The notes under the pieces were generated by a model. It saw only the letters and a list, made by a program, of their open reading frames with translations, was not told the DNA's origin and ran no database searches. A DNA stretch of 64,000 nt from Neoarius graeffei (Eukaryota; Chordata; Actinopteri; Siluriformes; Ariidae), in the NCBI RefSeq assembly GCF_027579695.1, contig NC_083575.1:66749154-66813153 (forward strand), read 5' to 3'. A program made the translations under genes and the position numbers. Below, piece after piece: positions 31,107 through 43,300 of the stretch (positions within the stretch are counted from its first letter, which is position 1; each line of letters begins with the position of its first letter).

Positions 31107-32717
31107 CAGTGGTGCTTGAAAGTTTGTGAACCCTTTAGAATTTTCTATATTTCTGCATAAATATGATCTAAAACATCATCAGATTTTCACACAAGTCCTA
31201 AAAGTAGATAAAGAGAACCCAGTTAAACAAATGAGACAAAAATATTATACTTGGTCATTTATTTATTGAGGAAAATGATCCAATATTGCATATCTGTGAG
31301 TGGCAACAGTATGTGAACCTTTGCTTTCAGTATCTGGTGTGACCCCCTTGTACAGCAATAACTGCAACTAAACGTTTCCGGTAACTGTTGATCAGTCCTG
31401 CACACCGGCTTGGAGGAATTTTAGCCCATTCCTCCATACAGTACAGCTTCAACTCTAGGATATTGGTGGGTTTCCTCACATGAACTGCTCACTTCAGGTC
31501 CTTCGACAACATTTCCATTGGATTAAGGTCAGGACTTTGACTTGGCCATTCCAAAACATTAACTTTATTCTTCTTTAACCATTCTTTGGTAGAACGACTT
31601 CTGTGCTTAGGGTCGTTGTCTTGCTGCATGACCCACCTTCTCTTGAGATTTAGTTAATGGACAGGTGTCCTGACATTTTCCTTTAGAATTCGCTGGTATA
31701 ATTCAGAATTCATTGTTCCATCAATGATGGCGAGCCATCCTGGCCCAGATGCAGCAACACAGGCCCAAACCATGATACTACCACCACCATGTTTCACAGA
31801 TGGGATAAGGTTCTTATGCTGGAATGCAGTGGTTTTCTTTCTCCAAACATAATGCTTCTCATTTAAACCAAAAAGTTCTATTTTGGTCTCGTCCGTCCAC
31901 AAAACATCTTTCCAATAATCTTCTGGCTTGTCCACGTGATCTTTAGCAAACTGCAGATGAGCAGCAATGTTGTTTTTGGAGAGCAGTGGCTTTCTCCTTG
32001 CAACCCTGCCATGCACACCATTGTTGTTCAGTGTTCTCCTGATGGTGGACTCATGAACATTAACATAAGCCAATGTGAGAGAGGCCTTCAGTTGCTTAGA
32101 AGTTACCCTGGGGTCCTTTGTAACCTCGCCGACTATTACACACCTTGCTCTTGGAGTGATCTTTGTTGATCGACCACTCCTGGGGAGGGTAACAATGGTC
32201 TTGAATTTCCTCCATTTGTACACAACCTGTCTGACTGTGGATTGGTGGAGTCCAAACTCTTTAGAGATGGTTTTGTAACCTTTTCCAGCTTGATGAGCAT
32301 CAACAACGCTTTTTCTGAGGTCCTCAGAAATCTCCTTTGTCTGTGCCATGATACACTTCCACAAACATGTGTTATGAAGATCAGACTTTGATAGATCCCT
32401 GTTCTTTAAATAAAACAGGGTGCCCATTCACACCTGATTGTCATCCCATTGATTGAAAACACCTGACTCTAATTTCACCTTCAAATTAACTGCTAATCCT
32501 AGAGGTTCACATATTTTTGCCACTCACAGATATGTAATATTGGATCATTTTCCACAATAAATAAATGGCCAAGTATAATATTTTTGTCTTATTTGTTTAA
32601 CTGGGTTCTCTTTATCTACTTTTAGGACTTGTGTGAAAATCCGATGATGTTTTAGATCATATTTATGCATGAAATATAGAAAATTCTAAAGGGTTCATAA
32701 ACGTTCAAGCGCCACTG
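31107..32717 (-). mobile_element. Tc1/mariner transposon (copy C)
   Basis: Inverted ends CAGTGGTGCTTG (31107) and CAAGCGCCACTG (ending 32717) are flanked by TA on both sides (31105-31106 and 32718-32719). It interrupts the LINE endonuclease frame. The transposase is the least damaged of the four copies. Confidence 0.95.
31330..32349 (-). pseudogene. Tc1 transposase, nearly intact (copy C)
   Basis: The likely native start is MAQTKEISEDLRKSVVDAHQ at 32349; an open frame extends upstream to 32427. The paired HTH (KEFGLHQSTVRQVVYKWRKF), linker, and DDE domain (WTDETK; GGGSIMVWACVAASG) are open to 31654, where TAA follows RTPVH. The frame then continues in the same register with QQDNDPKH and [10 protein letters not shown] and a second stop before AVHVRKP. 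Two nonsense codons are the main lesions. The full-length family protein is about 340 residues. Confidence 0.88.
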
Positions 32718-33026
32718 TATAAGCACAGAGTCCTCCACCACGGCTTTTCCCTGATCGCGGTCGGCGCAGAAGAAAAGTAGTCCATCCAGGTGGTACACGG
32801 AGTCTGGCATGTTGTCGTTCAGCCAGGTCTCGGTGATCAGGAAAGCACAGCAATTCCTCATCTCCTTGTGGAAGTTCAGTCTCAGCCTAAACAGTTCGAT
32901 CTTGTTGTCCAGAGAGCGGACATTAGACAGGAACAGAGTTGGAAGAGCAGGTCTGTTGTTAGCCCCCTCTTCTGCCTCCGGGCGCACAGTTGTCTCCTTG
33001 CGCGCTGCTGCTTTGTTTTCCTTCAT
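32718..33026 (-). pseudogene. L2-like LINE ORF2: endonuclease N-terminus
   Basis: The minus strand encodes LPTLFLSNVRSLDNKIELFR, CAFLITETWLNDNMPDS and YHLDGLLFFCADRDQGK, the start of the APE endonuclease of CR1/L2 LINEs. It is followed at the Tc1 boundary by the downstream endonuclease residues (NKNWCTNCVLVSQHCS) at 31106-31036. Confidence 0.8.
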
Positions 33027-33132
33027 CTACTCTCCTTTAGCAGCCCAAAACGTCCTAATGCTGCCTTGACATCTGGTTTCAGTCCCACATTCAGGTTCCC
33101 CAGAATAATTAGGTCCTGTGCGCTGTATTTTA

Positions 33133-33349
33133 GCCTCAGTTTGTTGCAGGGCTCTACACTAACTTTTTTTTTTTCAGGAGCACACGTGCTCCTAAGTTAA
33201 AAATTTTAGGAGCACAGGGAAAAAATGGGGGCACAAGCACAAGTAGGTTTTCATTTTAAAGGTTTATTGCAGCGCAAACCTTAGACACACCAACACATAA
33301 AACGCAAAATGAGAATGAATGAATGAACGAATGAATAAATGAACAAACA
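33133..33349. repeat. Unclassified repeat end
   Basis: CAGGGCTCTACACTAAC followed by a T-run and mirrored GGAGCACACGTGCTCC / TAGGAGCACAG motifs resembles one end of a hAT element of the CAGGGCTC type. A (GAAT)n-like stretch at 33313-33345 follows. No partner end found, and no gene. Confidence 0.35.
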
Positions 33350-34110
33350 ATAGCTAAACAGAGAGCAGAGCTCAGCAGAGCTAATAACATCATCAAGGAC
33401 AGCTCCCACCCTGGCTCTGAGTTCTTTGACTTGCTGCCCTCAGGCAGGCGTTACAGGTGAATCAAAGCAAGGACCAACAGACTCAACAGCAGTTTTTTCC
33501 CACAGGCCATAACCACGCTGAACAATTAGCCTTTTTCACATTACTTCACTTATCTGTTTTCAGCCTTTTGAATGGAAGAAGAGGTATGCGGTGGCAACAC
33601 ATGTTAACAAAACTGTGTCATTCACAGATAAGATTGATAATAATATTGCGCATTGTTGTTTATCATTACGTATTGTTAGCGACCATTCCAGTCACCTATC
33701 TGCCTTGTTTTGGAAAGGAAGTTTACTGACTTTCTATGGTTGCTACTTGTTAGCCAGCAGATTAGCATGCCGCCTCTTCTTCCATTCAAAAGGCTGAAAA
33801 CGGATGTGAGGTTCTTCTGCAAGTGACGTAATGTGAAAAAGGCTAATTACATGCACTGACTGATGCCACTTCTGGCAGGTGCAAAAATGCACCAACAAGG
33901 ACCTAAAAGGACATTATTCTCACACTCTTACCTGATACAGTGCAATACTTATTACAGTGCAATACTTATTACAGTGCAACCTCACAGAGCAACTTTTTAG
34001 TTTTTATAGCTTTTGTATATTTTATATTTCTACACTTTTACATCCATACCCAATACAATACAATATACAGTGCAATATCCTGAGTTTTGTAGCTGAACTG
34101 AGTTTCTATA
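33350..34110 (+). pseudogene. L2-like LINE ORF2 C-terminus and 3' region, split by a MITE
   Basis: The + strand encodes NNIIKDSSHPGSEFFDLLPS, then GRRYR with a TGA, and RTNRLNSSFFPQAITTLNN, the well-known end of L2-type ORF2. The frame is cut at 33527 by a 317-bp MITE and resumes at 33845. The 3' region contains tandem ACAGTGCAATACTTATT units near 33935-33980. Confidence 0.7.
33528..33844. mobile_element. MITE with long inverted ends
   Basis: Ends AGCCTTTTTCACATTAC and GTAATGTGAAAAAGGCT extend as imperfect inverted repeats of about 65-80 bp (TTTTCAGCCTTTTGAATGGA and its complement). They are flanked by AATT (33524-33527 and 33845-33848). 317 bp, no coding capacity. The superfamily is not certain: a 4-bp AATT or a shorter TA/TTA-type target are both readable. 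Confidence 0.8.
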
Positions 34111-36197
34111 ACTAATATGCAATTAACATCTGCAACTCAACATGCCCAGTTGTATATATATTCTTTGTTTTTCTGCTGTGTTGTGACATGCACCATTTGT
34201 ATATACTGTATATTATTTGTTTTTCTGCTGTGTTGTATGTTCCCATCTAAATGTTTGCACTGGGGTGTGTGCTTTCCATCTCATTATATAATTTTCCCGC
34301 ACCTTCTCCCATCGTTGTAGCTTTCTTCACTACACTTTCTTCCTCGTTCTTTTATTCTTGTTTCCACCATCATTGCTTTTAAAAAACGCCGTTATTCTCT
34401 GCATAGCGAATATATTTCTCAGCTCAGTCCGAACCAGCTCTCAGTTGAATGATCTGATGAATCCCTAAAAAGCACTTTTCCCACCTAATGCCACACCCAC
34501 AACATACAACCGTGGGAAAGAGGGGCAATCACAGAAAGATGAGTAGAAAACGGGAAATGTTATGGGGGATATTTATTGTGATAGTAGGCTATTGTAGCGT
34601 CAGCACAAAAGCACCAGACTCAACTTTAACTGAAAGTGTTATTCAGTTGCCTAAACTTATTCAAGCTACAGACAGAGAAGAATAAAAATGCTGAAATCTC
34701 ATGTCCCGGTAAAACGCACTAGCATGGCAGAACGGCAAAAAAAATGTAACTTTTTCACTCCCCCCCCCGGCTACCATGGGAACCACCGCAGTGCAAGACA
34801 GAGGCAATGCACGCAACTACAGACAGGGATCAAGGCGCGGGCAGAACACACACACACACACACACACACACGCTTACAACAATACAGGCCGTTACTCATT
34901 ACACTATATTAGGTAGGCTATCCAGCACTGGATTTACATACTTTGCAGTTTAACGTTTGATACATTTTAGAATGTTAAACTCATCGTGTCTGTGCTCAGT
35001 GCTTTCCTAAATTGTCGGCCGCAAGAAGCCCTCGAACGAATGCGCATTTTTTTTTCGTCGTTCGCATGCCGAAAAATTCGCTCGCAAATGCAAGTGAAAT
35101 GTGCGCACTGAAGAGCCCTGGTTTGTTGCACGAGTTAATAGAAAAGGTGGGAAGGGGTCGAACACTAACTGGGAGCCGAGAAGCCGCCGCACCACTGTGC
35201 ACCGCCATCTTGTTACAATATGTGTTACTGTTTTCACAATGAGGTTTTATGTGCTTTTAGAGCTAGCGATAACGTTGCAATAGCTATGCAGTCTGGTTAG
35301 TCAAATGACTTTCTATGGATTTGCCCACCAAGTTGCCATAGCATTGTCCATGGCTAATGTTAACACATAGCTAGATAACTTGGACACTCTTAGTTAACGT
35401 GTAAAAATGGAGTTACGCTAACATGAATAACATTAACTTATCTGAAGTCCTTTCAGAAACATTTTAGCATAATCTTGCCAAATAAACAGAATGTAGAAAT
35501 CTTTTTTTTTAGTAACGTTAGCTACCCAATATGATTTTGAGTTTGAAAAGATTTTGCTAGCATGTCAGGTGGCGCTTCACTGACTACCTAGCTTAACATT
35601 AAACCACCATGATTCCACAGGCAGATTCATATGTGCATGAATACAGACACTTGCACATGTACGCATGTGAGACCTGTGAGATGGACAGTATTGTACTAGT
35701 CAGCCACAACAAATTGCTGGATTTTTTTGTTTTGATGTCAGATGATGGTCTTGCACTTTTTTGTCTTGCTTAAAGCAGTGTTGCTGTTGGGCAGCTATTA
35801 AGTTCGAGGTGTGGACCTGGGTTTTAAGCAGGTTGGATTGTCATTTTTATTTTTGGAGCAAGCTGCATTTATAGCTATTCCAGTGTCTTCCTGATTAACA
35901 TACACATACATGTGTGCACACACTGCCAGAGCTGGGTCAGAACACTACCATGCTGCTTTGTGGGGGTGGGGAGGAGTGTTACAATAAAAAAAAAGAAAAT
36001 AACAGTGGCTCTTTTTTAGTTCAGTTGTGTTTCATTTTTGTAGGTGCAATTAGTTTTAAGTGATCAATCTAATTAAATCAGTCTCATTAATAATCTCATT
36101 AAATCAGTCTCATTGATAATCTCATTAATTAATACCATTAATTTTGGTGCTTAATAATAAATTACCAAACAGCTAAATTATGGTATATTCCAAATTA
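34111..36197. other. No gene seen
   Basis: T-rich sequence, a (CA)n tract at about 34849-34872, and scattered GCTAG/TAAC-rich low-complexity stretches. No convincing coding frame or complete mobile element. Confidence 0.5.
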
Positions 36198-37632
36198 TTA
36201 TGATCACTTACCGTATTACATAACTCATATGCACCTTGGAATTCTTTTGAGATTGGGCTACTTCAAAAATATTAGGCACAACAAATAAACACACAGTTTC
36301 AATAATAATTGAATTTATTATAACAAAGATAAAAATGAGTAATGGCAGTTGAAATATATACAAACATGATATATACTTGATGAGCGTGTGTGTGTGTGTG
36401 AGAGTGTAGGGGGAGGTGACCACATGTTTCTAAGTAGAACAAAAGAGTTAGCTTTAGTTGCTAGCTAAGATGTGTTTGTGTGTGTGTCCACGTGGTGGAG
36501 GCCTAGCTTGGTTGCTAGCTAAGACAAAGGAATGTTATCCAAGTAGAACAAAGGATTAGCTCTGTTGCTAACTAAGGTGTGTTTGTGGGTGTGAGGCCTT
36601 GTGACCACGTGGTGTAGACCTTGTGGCCTAAACAAGAGGTTAGCCTAGCTTGCTAACGAGACAAAAGAATTAGCTGTGTGTTGCTAGCTAAGCTAGCTTA
36701 TAACACTACTAAATCCACTGAAATCTTGATGAGGTCAAAATATGTGTAATAATGAAATTAAGGGTTAGAAAGGAATAGAGGAAAGCATGCAAAAGCCTAT
36801 CTATTAAGCAATTGAGAGATCAAAACAAAATAGAACAATCAATTCAACACCGAGTGTCTACAGTGTACACAAACAATTCCTGAGTTTAATTCACACTCCT
36901 TAATAAAGCTAATTCCTAAGACTAGTTTTGCCCAAATGCCAGTCTCTTACTTCAGTATCTTGCCTTGACGCAAGATTATGAGGATGTTCCGAAACTTTCA
37001 GAGTCCACAGGAGCACGTGAGTCGCTTCTGTAGATAGCAGAGAATTCTTGGTCTGACGCTTGTAGTTTGTGGGAAGAAAGTCTCTGATCAAACAATGTGC
37101 ACAGCGCTTTTGGTCAGAAGGAATCGGGTCGCTTCTAACTTTTAATTAAACTGCTTTGGGCTGCAGTCGTACGTACTTATAATAGACAAACAAAACCAGC
37201 TGTAGCTCAACCGAGAGAGATATAGCACGATTTAAGTAGTTCTACCGTGGCCAAGGGTAAACAAAAAGCGTGTTGAATCGTTTTCTCAGGAGAAAGACGT
37301 CCTTATCTTGGGGGCTCTGACGAGCGGTCTCTTTGTGTCCATGTGAGGAACTCATGAGGCGCCAAAAGAGGAAGTCGGAAGTGTTGCTCAGTTACTTATG
37401 CCTTCACTGAGGATGTGACGTAGGTGATCCTGCCCCGGCGTGACGTAGGCCATCGCGGAAGTGGGTTGATGGGATTTGTAGTTCTTAGGCGGACTGTGGT
37501 TGCGTCACTTATAGGCTCATGGAGGAAGTGACGTAGGTGATCCCACCCCGGCGTGACGTAGGTCAACGCAGAAGTTGGTTGGTGGGATCTGTAGTTTCTT
37601 AAAGGGACTGTGGCGTTGTACTTACATTTTGT
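36198..37632 (-). repeat. Candidate solo LTR with tandem TGACGTAG-containing repeats
   Basis: The + strand runs from TGATCACTTACCG to TTTTGTAACA. Read on the minus strand, a promoter-like region comes first, with two tandem units of about 110 bp (37410-37620), each containing two GTGACGTAG motifs. A TATA-like TATTATAAGTACG (about 37175) follows, then AATAATAAATTC (about 36312) as possible poly(A) signal. No coding frame. Ends are TG..CA, but I find no target duplication, so the call is tentative. Confidence 0.35.
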
Positions 37633-37639
37633 AACATTC

Positions 37640-38511
37640 TTCCAAGTATTTATTCTACAGGTTCTACAAGCTCTTCAATAAATCCAGTCAGCTGCTTCAG
37701 AGGCATTAGGTTTTGTAAGCGTTGTGGCAATAATACAACAATGCATTGACAGAAAATGTACTTTTGATACTTATTTTTAAAAAGCAAATACTTCAGTACT
37801 TTAACTTAAGTAAAAATTTGACTGTACAACTTTTACTTGTATTGGAGTAACATTTGACCAGTGGTATCTGTACTTTGATTTAAGTAATGAAGTTGGGTAC
37901 TCTGTCAACCTCTGGTTATTGGTCACTAAACTGATTTTTGGGCCAGTCTTTTTGGTCACTTGGTCAGACATTAAACTGAATGCAATGTCAACCCTTACCT
38001 ACACTGTGTTTGAAGTGGACCCAAGCCATGCCACTGAAATGTCCCACAAAGCATAACAGAGGCACAGGTGTTTTCCCTTTCAGATCAAATTTTGTATACA
38101 TTGTCATGAATGGGCCAGTGCGTGTATAACAGAAAATCCAAAATGAGAGGATATTACTTCATTCAAGTTCAGTAACAAATTTTTATTGGTCATTGATTCA
38201 TGGCGGATCGGGAGCCAATCCTGGGAACACTTGGTGTGAAGCTGGAATACATCTTGGCTGGAATACTAGTGCACTGTAGAGAACCAAGCACACCCATTCT
38301 TTATGTATGTGAGCTCATACACTATGAAAGTTAGCACTCTTGGTTTCTTCAGTGTGTTCAGCTGCATTGTGATGTTACTTTTTTTTCATTTGCATGTGCC
38401 TCCGAGAAAAAACATTTCAGTCTTCACCCTCACCATATTATTTATTTATTCATTCATTCAGTTGCAGAAAGTGTATAAAACAAAAGCTAATTCCAATACT
38501 ACAGTGGTGCT
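37640..38511. other. No gene seen; relic hAT end
   Basis: 37790-37915 (TACTTAAG / TACTTGTATTGGAGTAAC / ATTTAAGTAATG ... CAACCTCTG) resembles the terminal region of the hAT5 family (ends CAGAGGTGGAAAGTA). The remainder is unassigned. Confidence 0.4.
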
Positions 38512-40104
38512 TGAAAGTTTATGAACCCTTTAGAATTTTCTATATTTCTGCATAGATATGACCTAAAACATCATCAGATTTTCACACAAGTCCTAAAGGT
38601 AGATAAAGAGAACCCAGTTAAACAAATGAGACAAAAATATCATACTTGGTCATTTATTTATTAAGGAAAATGATCCAATATTACATACATCTGTGAGTGG
38701 CAAAAGTATGTGAACTTCTAGGATTAGCAGTTCATTTGAAGGTGAAATTAGAGTCAGATGTTTTCAATCAATGGGATGACAATCAGGTGTGAATGGGCAC
38801 CCTGTTTTATTTAAAGAACGGATCTATCAAAACCTGATCTTCACAAGACGTTTGTGGAAGTGTATCATGGCACGAACAAAGGAGATTTCTGAGGACCTCA
38901 GAAAAAGCGTTGTTGATGCTCATCAGGCTGGAAAAGGTTACAAAACCATCTCTAAAGAGTTTGGACTCCACCAATCCACAGTCAGACAGATTGTGTACAA
39001 ATGGAAGAAATTCAAGACCATTGTTACCCTCCCCAGGAGTGGTCGACCAACAAAGATCACTCGAAGAACAAGGCGTGTAATAGTCGGTGAGGTCACAACG
39101 GACCCCAGAGTAACTTCTAAGCAACTGAAGGCCTCTCTCACATTGGCTAATGTCAATGTTCATGAGTCCACGATCAGGAGAACACTGAACAACAATGGTG
39201 TGCATGGCAGGGTTGCAAGGAGAAAGCCACTGCTCTCCAAAAAGAATATTGCTGCTCATCTGCAGTTTGCTAAAGATCACGTGGACAAGCCAGAAGGCTA
39301 TTGGAAAAATGTTTTATGGATGGATGGGATCAAAATACAACTTTTTGGTTGAAATGAGAAGCATTATGTTTGGAGAAAGGAAAACATTGCATTCCAGCAT
39401 AAGAACCTTATCCCATCTGTGAAACAGGGGGGTGGTAGTATCATGGTTTGGGCCCGTTTTGCTGCATCTGGGCCAGGACAGCTTGCCATTATTGATGGAA
39501 CAATGAATTCTGAATTATACCAGTGAATTCTAAAGGAAAATATCAAGACATCTGTCCATGAACTGAATCTCAAGAGAAGGTCGGTCATGCAGCAAGACAA
39601 CGACCCTAAGCACACAAGTCGTTCTACCAAAGAATGGTTAAAAAAGAATAAAGTTAATGTTTTGGAATGGCCAAGTCAAAGTCCTGACCTTAATCCAATT
39701 GAAATGTTGTGGAAGGACCTGAAGCGAGCAGTTCATGTGAGGAAACCCACCAACATCCCAGAGTTGAAGCTGTTCTGTATGGAGGAATGGGCTAAAATTC
39801 CTCCAAGCCGGTGTGCAGGACTGATCAAGTTACCAGAAATGTTTAGTTGCAGTTATTGCTGCACAAGGGGGTCACACCAGATACTGAAACAAAGGTTCAC
39901 ATACTTTTTGCCACTCACAGATATGTAATATTGAATCATTTTCCTCAATAAATAAATGACCAAGTATTTTTTTGTCTCATTTGTTTAACTAGGTTCTTTT
40001 TATCTACTTTTAGGACTTAAGTGAAAATCTGATTATGTTTTAGGTCATATTTATGCAGAAATATAGAAAATTCTAAAGGGTTCACAAACTTTCAAGCACC
40101 ACTG
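38512..40104 (+). mobile_element. Tc1/mariner transposon (copy D)
   Basis: Ends CAGTGGTGCTTGAAAGTTTA and CTTTCAAGCACCACTG are flanked by TA (38510-38511 and 40105-40106). It lies about 190 bp upstream of the PBLD start codon. Orientation is opposite to copies B and C. Confidence 0.95.
38868..39928 (+). pseudogene. Tc1 transposase, broken (copy D)
   Basis: Native start MARTKEISEDLRKSVVDAHQ at about 38868. HTH and linker are intact to LWMDGIKIQLFG, where the usual DETK around the first catalytic Asp reads DGIK, and a TGA ends the frame at 39350-39352. The middle continues in other frames (NEKHYVWRKEN). The C-terminal part from 39587 has [20 protein letters not shown] and SPDLNPIEMLWKDLKR. At least two lesions. 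Confidence 0.88.
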
Positions 40105-40292
40105 TAGCGGTATAAAATTACATGTAGCTAGCCCTTTAAAATTACATGTAGGTGTCCCCTGTCAACACGTCAAGCTCAAAGTCAAAGCTGAGGCATATTC
40201 TGCTAGCACAAACACAATGTTGTCCTAATTTTGATGAACAATCCATCTACACATCCTAATACAGGAATCTTAGGGACATCTCAGGATCACTA

Positions 40293-40376
40293 ATGGAGAT
40301 TCCAGTATATACTGTTGATGCATTTACTAATTTACCATTTAAAGGAAACCCTGCTGCAGTTTGCCTTTTAGAGAAT
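40293..40376 (+). CDS. pbld: PBLD coding exon 1
   Basis: 28 codons from [23 protein letters not shown] continuing to AAVCLLEN. Donor GTAAGT at 40377. Phase 0. The start is chosen because it aligns with the family N-terminus and no upstream in-frame ATG fits. Confidence 0.93.
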
Positions 40377-43300
40377 GTAAGTAATTTAGTATTTTTGCAT
40401 AACAGAAAAAACAGCTAGACTACAGTCTATGTAGGCAGTAGGATTTACTATGCAATGTTTATTATGTATCCAGGAACTGAAAGAGGAGCTTTATCAGAAA
40501 ATAGCAGCTGAAATGAACTTGTCCGAGACTGCATTCATCACAAATCTGAAACCAACAGAAGATTTTTGTTCAGGTAGTCAACTCTGCAAGACTGAAAGCA
40601 ATTAATTATTTGCTTTTAAAGCTGTCATGTTTGTATAATATTTTACAAATGGGTATGGGTTTATACATACATGGGTTTAGACGTACAATTTATACATAAC
40701 CACAGGTTTATACGTGATTATCAGGGACTGAGGGTAGCTGTTGAAGCAGGCAAACTAGCTGTAACCCACCTATAAGGTAAATGGACACTGGACCAGATTA
40801 GTCTAGATTTGCAGGGAGGGGTAATTAACTGAGTTGGACACCACCACGAGTAACTAGGGCACAAAGTTAGATTATAACAAGATAATTGTATTAACATGAA
40901 TTTCCAACATTTCACAACATCAACAATCAGACAATGAATGTAATTTCTGGTGCACCAAAATAAAATATTTCCCCAAAAATATAAATGTCCATTCAGTTCA
41001 GTTGTCTCCGGAAATCCTTTCCTCAATCCTACCACGCTGACCGCAGGCAGACGAATAACTCAAAGGCTTCCCAAAGTCCAGGGGTTCATCACAGGTGGCT
41101 CGCCATCCCTCTCGTCAGGGAGAGAATCGATCCAGCTCAGGATCCAGAATCCAGGGTTTCCAAAAAACCTAGCCGAGAAGATAAAAGTATAACAACAAAA
41201 AGATCATCAAGGCTTCTCCAACTCTTGCTTGCTGAACTGTTTTCTTTCTTTCTTTCCAAAATTTAATTAACAACATTTCACTTGCGTTTCAACTCGGTTC
41301 TTTCATTCCCTCTGGAGCAAAAAGGCAGAACTTAGTTCATTTTACACCAATAGGAATTAACCATTCCTCCTGAATCTATGAGCGTGTTTGTTATGACGTT
41401 TCTGCTCACAAACTGAAAAATAGACATCTGCGTTAAAATAAAAGGATGACTTAAATATGAAATGGCGAATATGGAAACAGAAGACAGGAAAATACATAAA
41501 TTGTTATTGAAAGGAAATAATCTAATAACACCTAATATCCCAATGGGTTACATAGCATTTTCCAAACTATATTTAAATTCAGAATAACTTTACGCAAACC
41601 TGCTTTTGTCACTGTATTTCCCTTGTGCATAATCTGAGAAACAGAGGTGGAAAGTAACAAATTACATTACTCGCGTTACTGTACTTGAGTAGCTTTTTTG
41701 TGTACTTATACTTTTTCAAGCAATTTTTAAAGAGTGTACTTTTACTTCAGTATGTTTTCTTTTAAGTAGTGTACTTCGGTACATTTTACATCACAACTGT
41801 TACTGAGTAAAAAAAATAAATAAATAAAAAATAAAAAAGGCTAAAACGGAGAAGGGGAAATGCGTTCTGGAAATGAATCACGGGAAGGACAGTTGTCGCG
41901 CGCGCGAGTCTCACACAGACGATGGCAGACATGCACCGGCACTTTAAGGGGGGGGGCTTCGGGGGGCTCAAGCCCCTGGGCCACAGCCAATCAGGGGCCT
42001 TGTAATATTAATAAAATAATAAACTGTCGGAATCGTGGGCCTACATTAATGTACGGATAGAAATAAGGTTAGAAATAAATGAGCGCACAGTAGCCTGCTG
42101 TAAGAGACATGGTGGATGTGGTTCGCGAAACGAACACCCACAACTGTACCAGAATAAAATGTAACAAAATGTAACGTCACGCACGAAAGCGCGCCAAAGA
42201 CTACAGACTACAGAGACACAAATTTAGAGGCTTTGAAAGATGAAGCGTCCACATGTTAGCGGGGCGCATAAAAGGAAAAAAAGAGAGATGCAGGTAATGA
42301 TAGAATCGTTGCCTAAAGTCACAGACTTTTTTAAGGTAAGGATCACCAATCTGTTCAGAATATCAGCTACTTATCAGTTATCAGCCTACCAGCAGCTAGG
42401 CTATGTGCAGCTAGGCTAGATATGCTATGATCTGTCCAACAGTAAAATAAATCAGTTGTGATTTGAATACGTGTCGTGTGATTTGAGTTATAATCCTGTT
42501 AGTATAATATTTCGATGGGGATAATAAAATGTCTAAAACGGCATCTACTGAAGAAATTGATGAAAAGATTGTAGCCTATAATTTTCACAGTTCAGGCAGC
42601 AGACAGAGTAAGCATACTGAGGGGAATAGCAATACAAAGCTAGCGCAGATCCACATTTCTCGCTAGCTGTGTTGGGTGTGTTGTTAACCCGTGTGGATTT
42701 AAGTGAAATACTTGAGAAGTTCTGTGGTCAAGACAATGTTTTAAGGTAAGGACGCTTGATTATTAATATTTGCCCGCCGTGGCTTGTTGTTGACGAAAGG
42801 CCCACATGATTTTGCCTTATGCAGCTACTGCTAGCGTCATGCTTTGAACTAGGTTAAGCTCATTTGCGCTAAAGGATGGGTTTATTGAAGGACTTTGATG
42901 TAGCTAGTTTCTTTTTAAAAAATCATATGCTCAAAACAGTATGCCCGTGTTCATCATGTTTAACTTTTTTCTTGATGGAGTGCATGAAATATTGTTGCAA
43001 GTGGTATTTCGATGCAGTCATGTCAAAAAGGCAGTTGAATGCACGGTCTTATTCAAGGAGAAAGAAGATTTGCATGATGCTTGAACATAGATCGGTAAAA
43101 TAGACCCTAGTAGGACTTGGTTTCGTGTATTTCGGTCTGTAGAGTTATGAGTTTGGCCGCTGTCCATGGTGTTTACGTTTCATGTGGCCGCCGAGCCAAG
43201 TACCTTCATCATCATCATCATCATCATGTTTCCCTGTCAAAAGTTAAACTCTCTAGGGGTGCTTCTGCTGTAGCAGTTGCAGCAGTTGCTCAAAGTTTGA

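Larger units (their letters stand above)
29785..33132 (-). mobile_element. L2-like LINE (endonuclease and partial RT), interrupted by Tc1 copy C
   Basis: Minus-strand pieces 33026-32718, 31106-31036 and 30880-29790 read in order through the APE endonuclease into the start of reverse transcriptase of a CR1/L2-type LINE. It is interrupted by Tc1 C at a TA and by a short 3' LINE fragment near 30885-31035. RT ends abruptly after AVRSMNDS / VMKC near 29790, before the catalytic motif. Confidence 0.8.

Noticed and set aside
36420..36720. GCTAGCTAAG-rich stretch as a structured repeat
   Set aside because: Scattered, non-periodic occurrences; common low-complexity background in fish DNA.
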